The notes below the pieces were generated by a model. The model saw only the letters and a program-made list of their open reading frames with translations. It did not search any database and was not told where the DNA came from. Source: Sagittula sp. P11 (GTDB lineage: Bacteria > Pseudomonadota > Alphaproteobacteria > Rhodobacterales > Rhodobacteraceae). From it: a stretch of 64,000 nucleotides of DNA. Numbering within the stretch: position 1 is the stretch's first letter; each line of letters begins with the position of its first letter. This document shows positions 62,228 through 64,000 of the stretch, one piece after another. The DNA lies in assembly GCF_002814095.1 (NCBI RefSeq), contig NZ_CP021913.1, positions 744,001 to 808,000 on the forward strand, written 5' to 3'. A program made the translations under genes and the position numbers.

Positions 62228-64000
62228 TCATCCACGCCCTTTTTCGAATCGAATCGTCGCGAGAAGCGAATCAAGGGCGCTCTTTTCTTCCCGGTCGATA
62301 TGGGCGCCATTCGGCCCGATTTCGAAGTCCACCTCGTTGTCGTCTTTCAGCCGGCCGATCGCTGAACGCGCCCGCGCCGCCTCTGCAAGACGCCATGTCA
62401 GGGCTTCGTCGGCCAGATCGTCGAGGTCCTCCTCCGCCTCTCTCAGTTCGGCCTTCCAGCCATGGTACGCTTCAAGCTTCGCCAGCTCCTCCGCCACGGT
62501 CATCCGCGCGAGGTCCTTTGCACCTTGGGCACGGATACATGGAACCACCGCGATATGGCGCGCGGCGAGCAGGGTTTCAAGCCACTCGGAGCCGATCCTT
62601 TCCATCGCCGCCTCGGCAAGGTCGTCCGGACGGTCGGCCATGTCGAGCAGCACGTCCTTCAGCGCGGCAAGATCGGGGTCGCGGGGTGCAAGATTCTCCA
62701 GCTGGCCGTCGAACGCCTCTACAAGGGTAGGATGACGGTAGAGAATGGCCAGAACGATCTCCTGCCGCATGACGACTTCGGCATCCTCGCCGCCTGAAAC
62801 CAGCATGGAGGCCTTGGCCGTCGGGCTGGGCGGTTCGGGCGCGTTCCACTTGCGGCGGCCCCGCGCGCCCTTCCCCTTGCCGGAAAAACCGCCCTTGAAC
62901 TCACCTGAGTAGCCGCCGGAAAATCCCCCGCCGTTGCCATTGCTCCAGGGCGCGGCAGGCTGCGCGCCTGCCCGGTTGTAGAGCTTGTCCAGAAGCTCCC
63001 GCACCGCCTCGCCATAGTGGCGGCGCAGGGAGGGGTCCTTGATCTTCTGCAACCGTTCGCGCAGCGCCTTGTCCAGTGCGGCCCGGCGTTCCGGGCTGTC
63101 GAAGGTGCGGCCCTCCGTCTCCTGCTGCCAGAGCAGGTCGACCATCGGCAGCGCCGCGTCGAGGCAGGTCTGCACCGCATCCGGTCCGTCGGACCGTATC
63201 AGGTCATCCGGGTCCTTGCCGTCCGGCATGAGCGCAAAGCGCAGTCCCTTGCCCGCCTCCAGCAGCGGCAAGGCAATGTCGATCACGCGGTAAGCCGCGC
63301 GCAATCCGGCCTTGTCCCCGTCAAGCGCGATGATCGGTTCCGGCGACAGCCGCCACATCGCGTGAAGCTGGTTCTCGGTGACCGCGGTGCCCAGAGGCGC
63401 GACAGAACCCTGGAAACCCGCCTCGCTGAGCGCGATCACGTCCATGTAGCCCTCGGCCACGATCAGCGGCTGCCCCCTGCCCGTCGCCTCCCGCGCGGAG
63501 CGCAGGTTGTAGAGGTTGCGGGACTTGTCGAACAGCTCCGTCTCGGGCGAGTTCAAATACTTGGCGTTGTCATCCGGGTCCATCGCCCGGCCACCAAAGG
63601 CGATGCACCGTCCGCGGGCGTCGCGGATCGGGAACATGATGCGGTTGCGGAAGACGTCATACGGCTCCCGCCCCTTGTCGGACGTCTTCGAGAGGCCGCA
63701 GGCCACGAGGTGCTCGACGGAGACACCCTTGCCCGTGAGCGCAAGCCGGAGGTTGTCCCAACCGGCGGGCGCGAAACCGATCTCGAACCGCTCCTGCGCG
63801 CCTGTATCCAGCCCGCGCCGGGACAGATACGCGCGGGCGTCGGTGGCCGCCTGTGTTTTCAGCTGGAACCGGAAGAACTGGACCGCCTGCTCCATGACCT
63901 CGCCCAGAACCGTGCGGCGGTCGGCCTTCTGCTTGGCCTGCGGGTCGCGGGCGGGCATCTCCATCCCCGCCTCGGTGGCGAGAATCTCGATCGCCTCCAT
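62228..64000 (-). CDS. dnaG: DNA primase DnaG, N-terminus outside the window
   Basis: 590 residues visible; the reading frame is open to the window edge and the apparent start Met (MEAIEILATEAGMEMP) corresponds to an internal position after the CHC2 zinc-binding domain, which lies beyond base 64000. Seen: the RNA polymerase core SVEHLVACGLSKTSDKGREPYDVFRNRIMFPIRDARGRCIAFGGRAM, the TOPRIM domain IVAEGYMDVIALSEAG and IIALDGDKAG, then a Gly-rich linker (NGNGGGFSGGYSGEFKGGFSGKGKG region) and a C-terminal DnaB-interaction domain. Makes RNA primers for replication. Upstream of rpoD in the same direction. Confidence 0.95.
   Translation of the reverse strand: MEAIEILATEAGMEMPARDPQAKQKADRRTVLGEVMEQAVQFFRFQLKTQAATDARAYLSRRGLDTGAQERFEIGFAPAGWDNLRLALTGKGVSVEHLVACGLSKTSDKGREPYDVFRNRIMFPIRDARGRCIAFGGRAMDPDDNAKYLNSPETELFDKSRNLYNLRSAREATGRGQPLIVAEGYMDVIALSEAGFQGSVAPLGTAVTENQLHAMWRLSPEPIIALDGDKAGLRAAYRVIDIALPLLEAGKGLRFALMPDGKDPDDLIRSDGPDAVQTCLDAALPMVDLLWQQETEGRTFDSPERRAALDKALRERLQKIKDPSLRRHYGEAVRELLDKLYNRAGAQPAAPWSNGNGGGFSGGYSGEFKGGFSGKGKGARGRRKWNAPEPPSPTAKASMLVSGGEDAEVVMRQEIVLAILYRHPTLVEAFDGQLENLAPRDPDLAALKDVLLDMADRPDDLAEAAMERIGSEWLETLLAARHIAVVPCIRAQGAKDLARMTVAEELAKLEAYHGWKAELREAEEDLDDLADEALTWRLAEAARARSAIGRLKDDNEVDFEIGPNGAHIDREEKSALDSLLATIRFEKGRG

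Overview
The window reads as one contiguous stretch of a high-GC alphaproteobacterial chromosome, most likely a marine Rhodobacterales (Roseobacter-group) bacterium. Reasons: the accB-accC-aat-DUF2155-MlaD-NDUFA12 gene order, a complete thiosulfate-oxidising sox cluster with the soxRS/soxVWXYZABCD layout known from Paracoccus and Rhodovulum, a complex I NDUFA12 accessory subunit, an ScfR-type regulator, an RpoD-DnaG pair and a GapR/DUF2312 protein. I see no rRNA, tRNA, insertion sequence, prophage or CRISPR array. All calls come from reading the sequence and its translations; no database search was run.

Layout. 1-5.0 kb: end of a CDF metal exporter, then the Anbu (proteasome-like) / transglutaminase / alpha-E / circularly permuted ATP-grasp operon, a widespread but functionally unresolved peptide-metabolism module. 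5.2-8.8 kb: GapR-like DNA-binding protein, small membrane protein, a FadB/FadJ-like protein whose dehydrogenase half looks degenerate, a small protein and a DksA/TraR zinc-finger protein. 8.8-11.2 kb: sulfide/persulfide detoxification operon (ETHE1-like dioxygenase, two YeeE/YedE half-transporters, TIGR01244 sulfurtransferase). 11.3-25 kb: an orphan FliM/FliN C-ring protein, then a probable acetate/short-chain acyl locus: receiver protein, small membrane protein and SSS-type sensor kinase with overlapping genes, an ScfR regulator, a five-gene Liv-type ABC transporter and acetyl-CoA synthetase.

25.3-38.2 kb: acyl-CoA ligase, AccBC, Aat, envelope and complex I accessory genes, an unusual FkbM methyltransferase-GT61 fusion, RidA, ClpX, ClpP, a photolyase-like protein with inverted domain order and a second CDF transporter. 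38.6-49.0 kb: sox cluster, soxD-C-B-A-Z-Y-X-W-V on the minus strand and soxS-soxR-soxT on the plus strand. Inverted repeats of the type ATTC-N8-GAAT, the known operator of persulfide-sensing ArsR proteins, sit in sox intergenic gaps, and a one-mismatch copy lies over the promoter of the distant persulfide dioxygenase operon. This suggests one SoxR regulon covering both loci.

49.0-56.1 kb: riboflavin synthase and, 5 kb away, RibD-NrdR, separated by three capsule genes (KpsS, an OPX lipoprotein, KpsC) on the other strand. 56.2-64 kb: DUF1353 protein, YjbQ, dienelactone hydrolase, small secreted protein, SDR, HlyU-like protein, RpoD and the truncated DnaG primase at the right edge. The points most worth following up are the predicted SoxR regulon, the Anbu operon, the kinase/ScfR/ABC/acs neighbourhood, the FkbM-GT61 fusion and the permuted photolyase.
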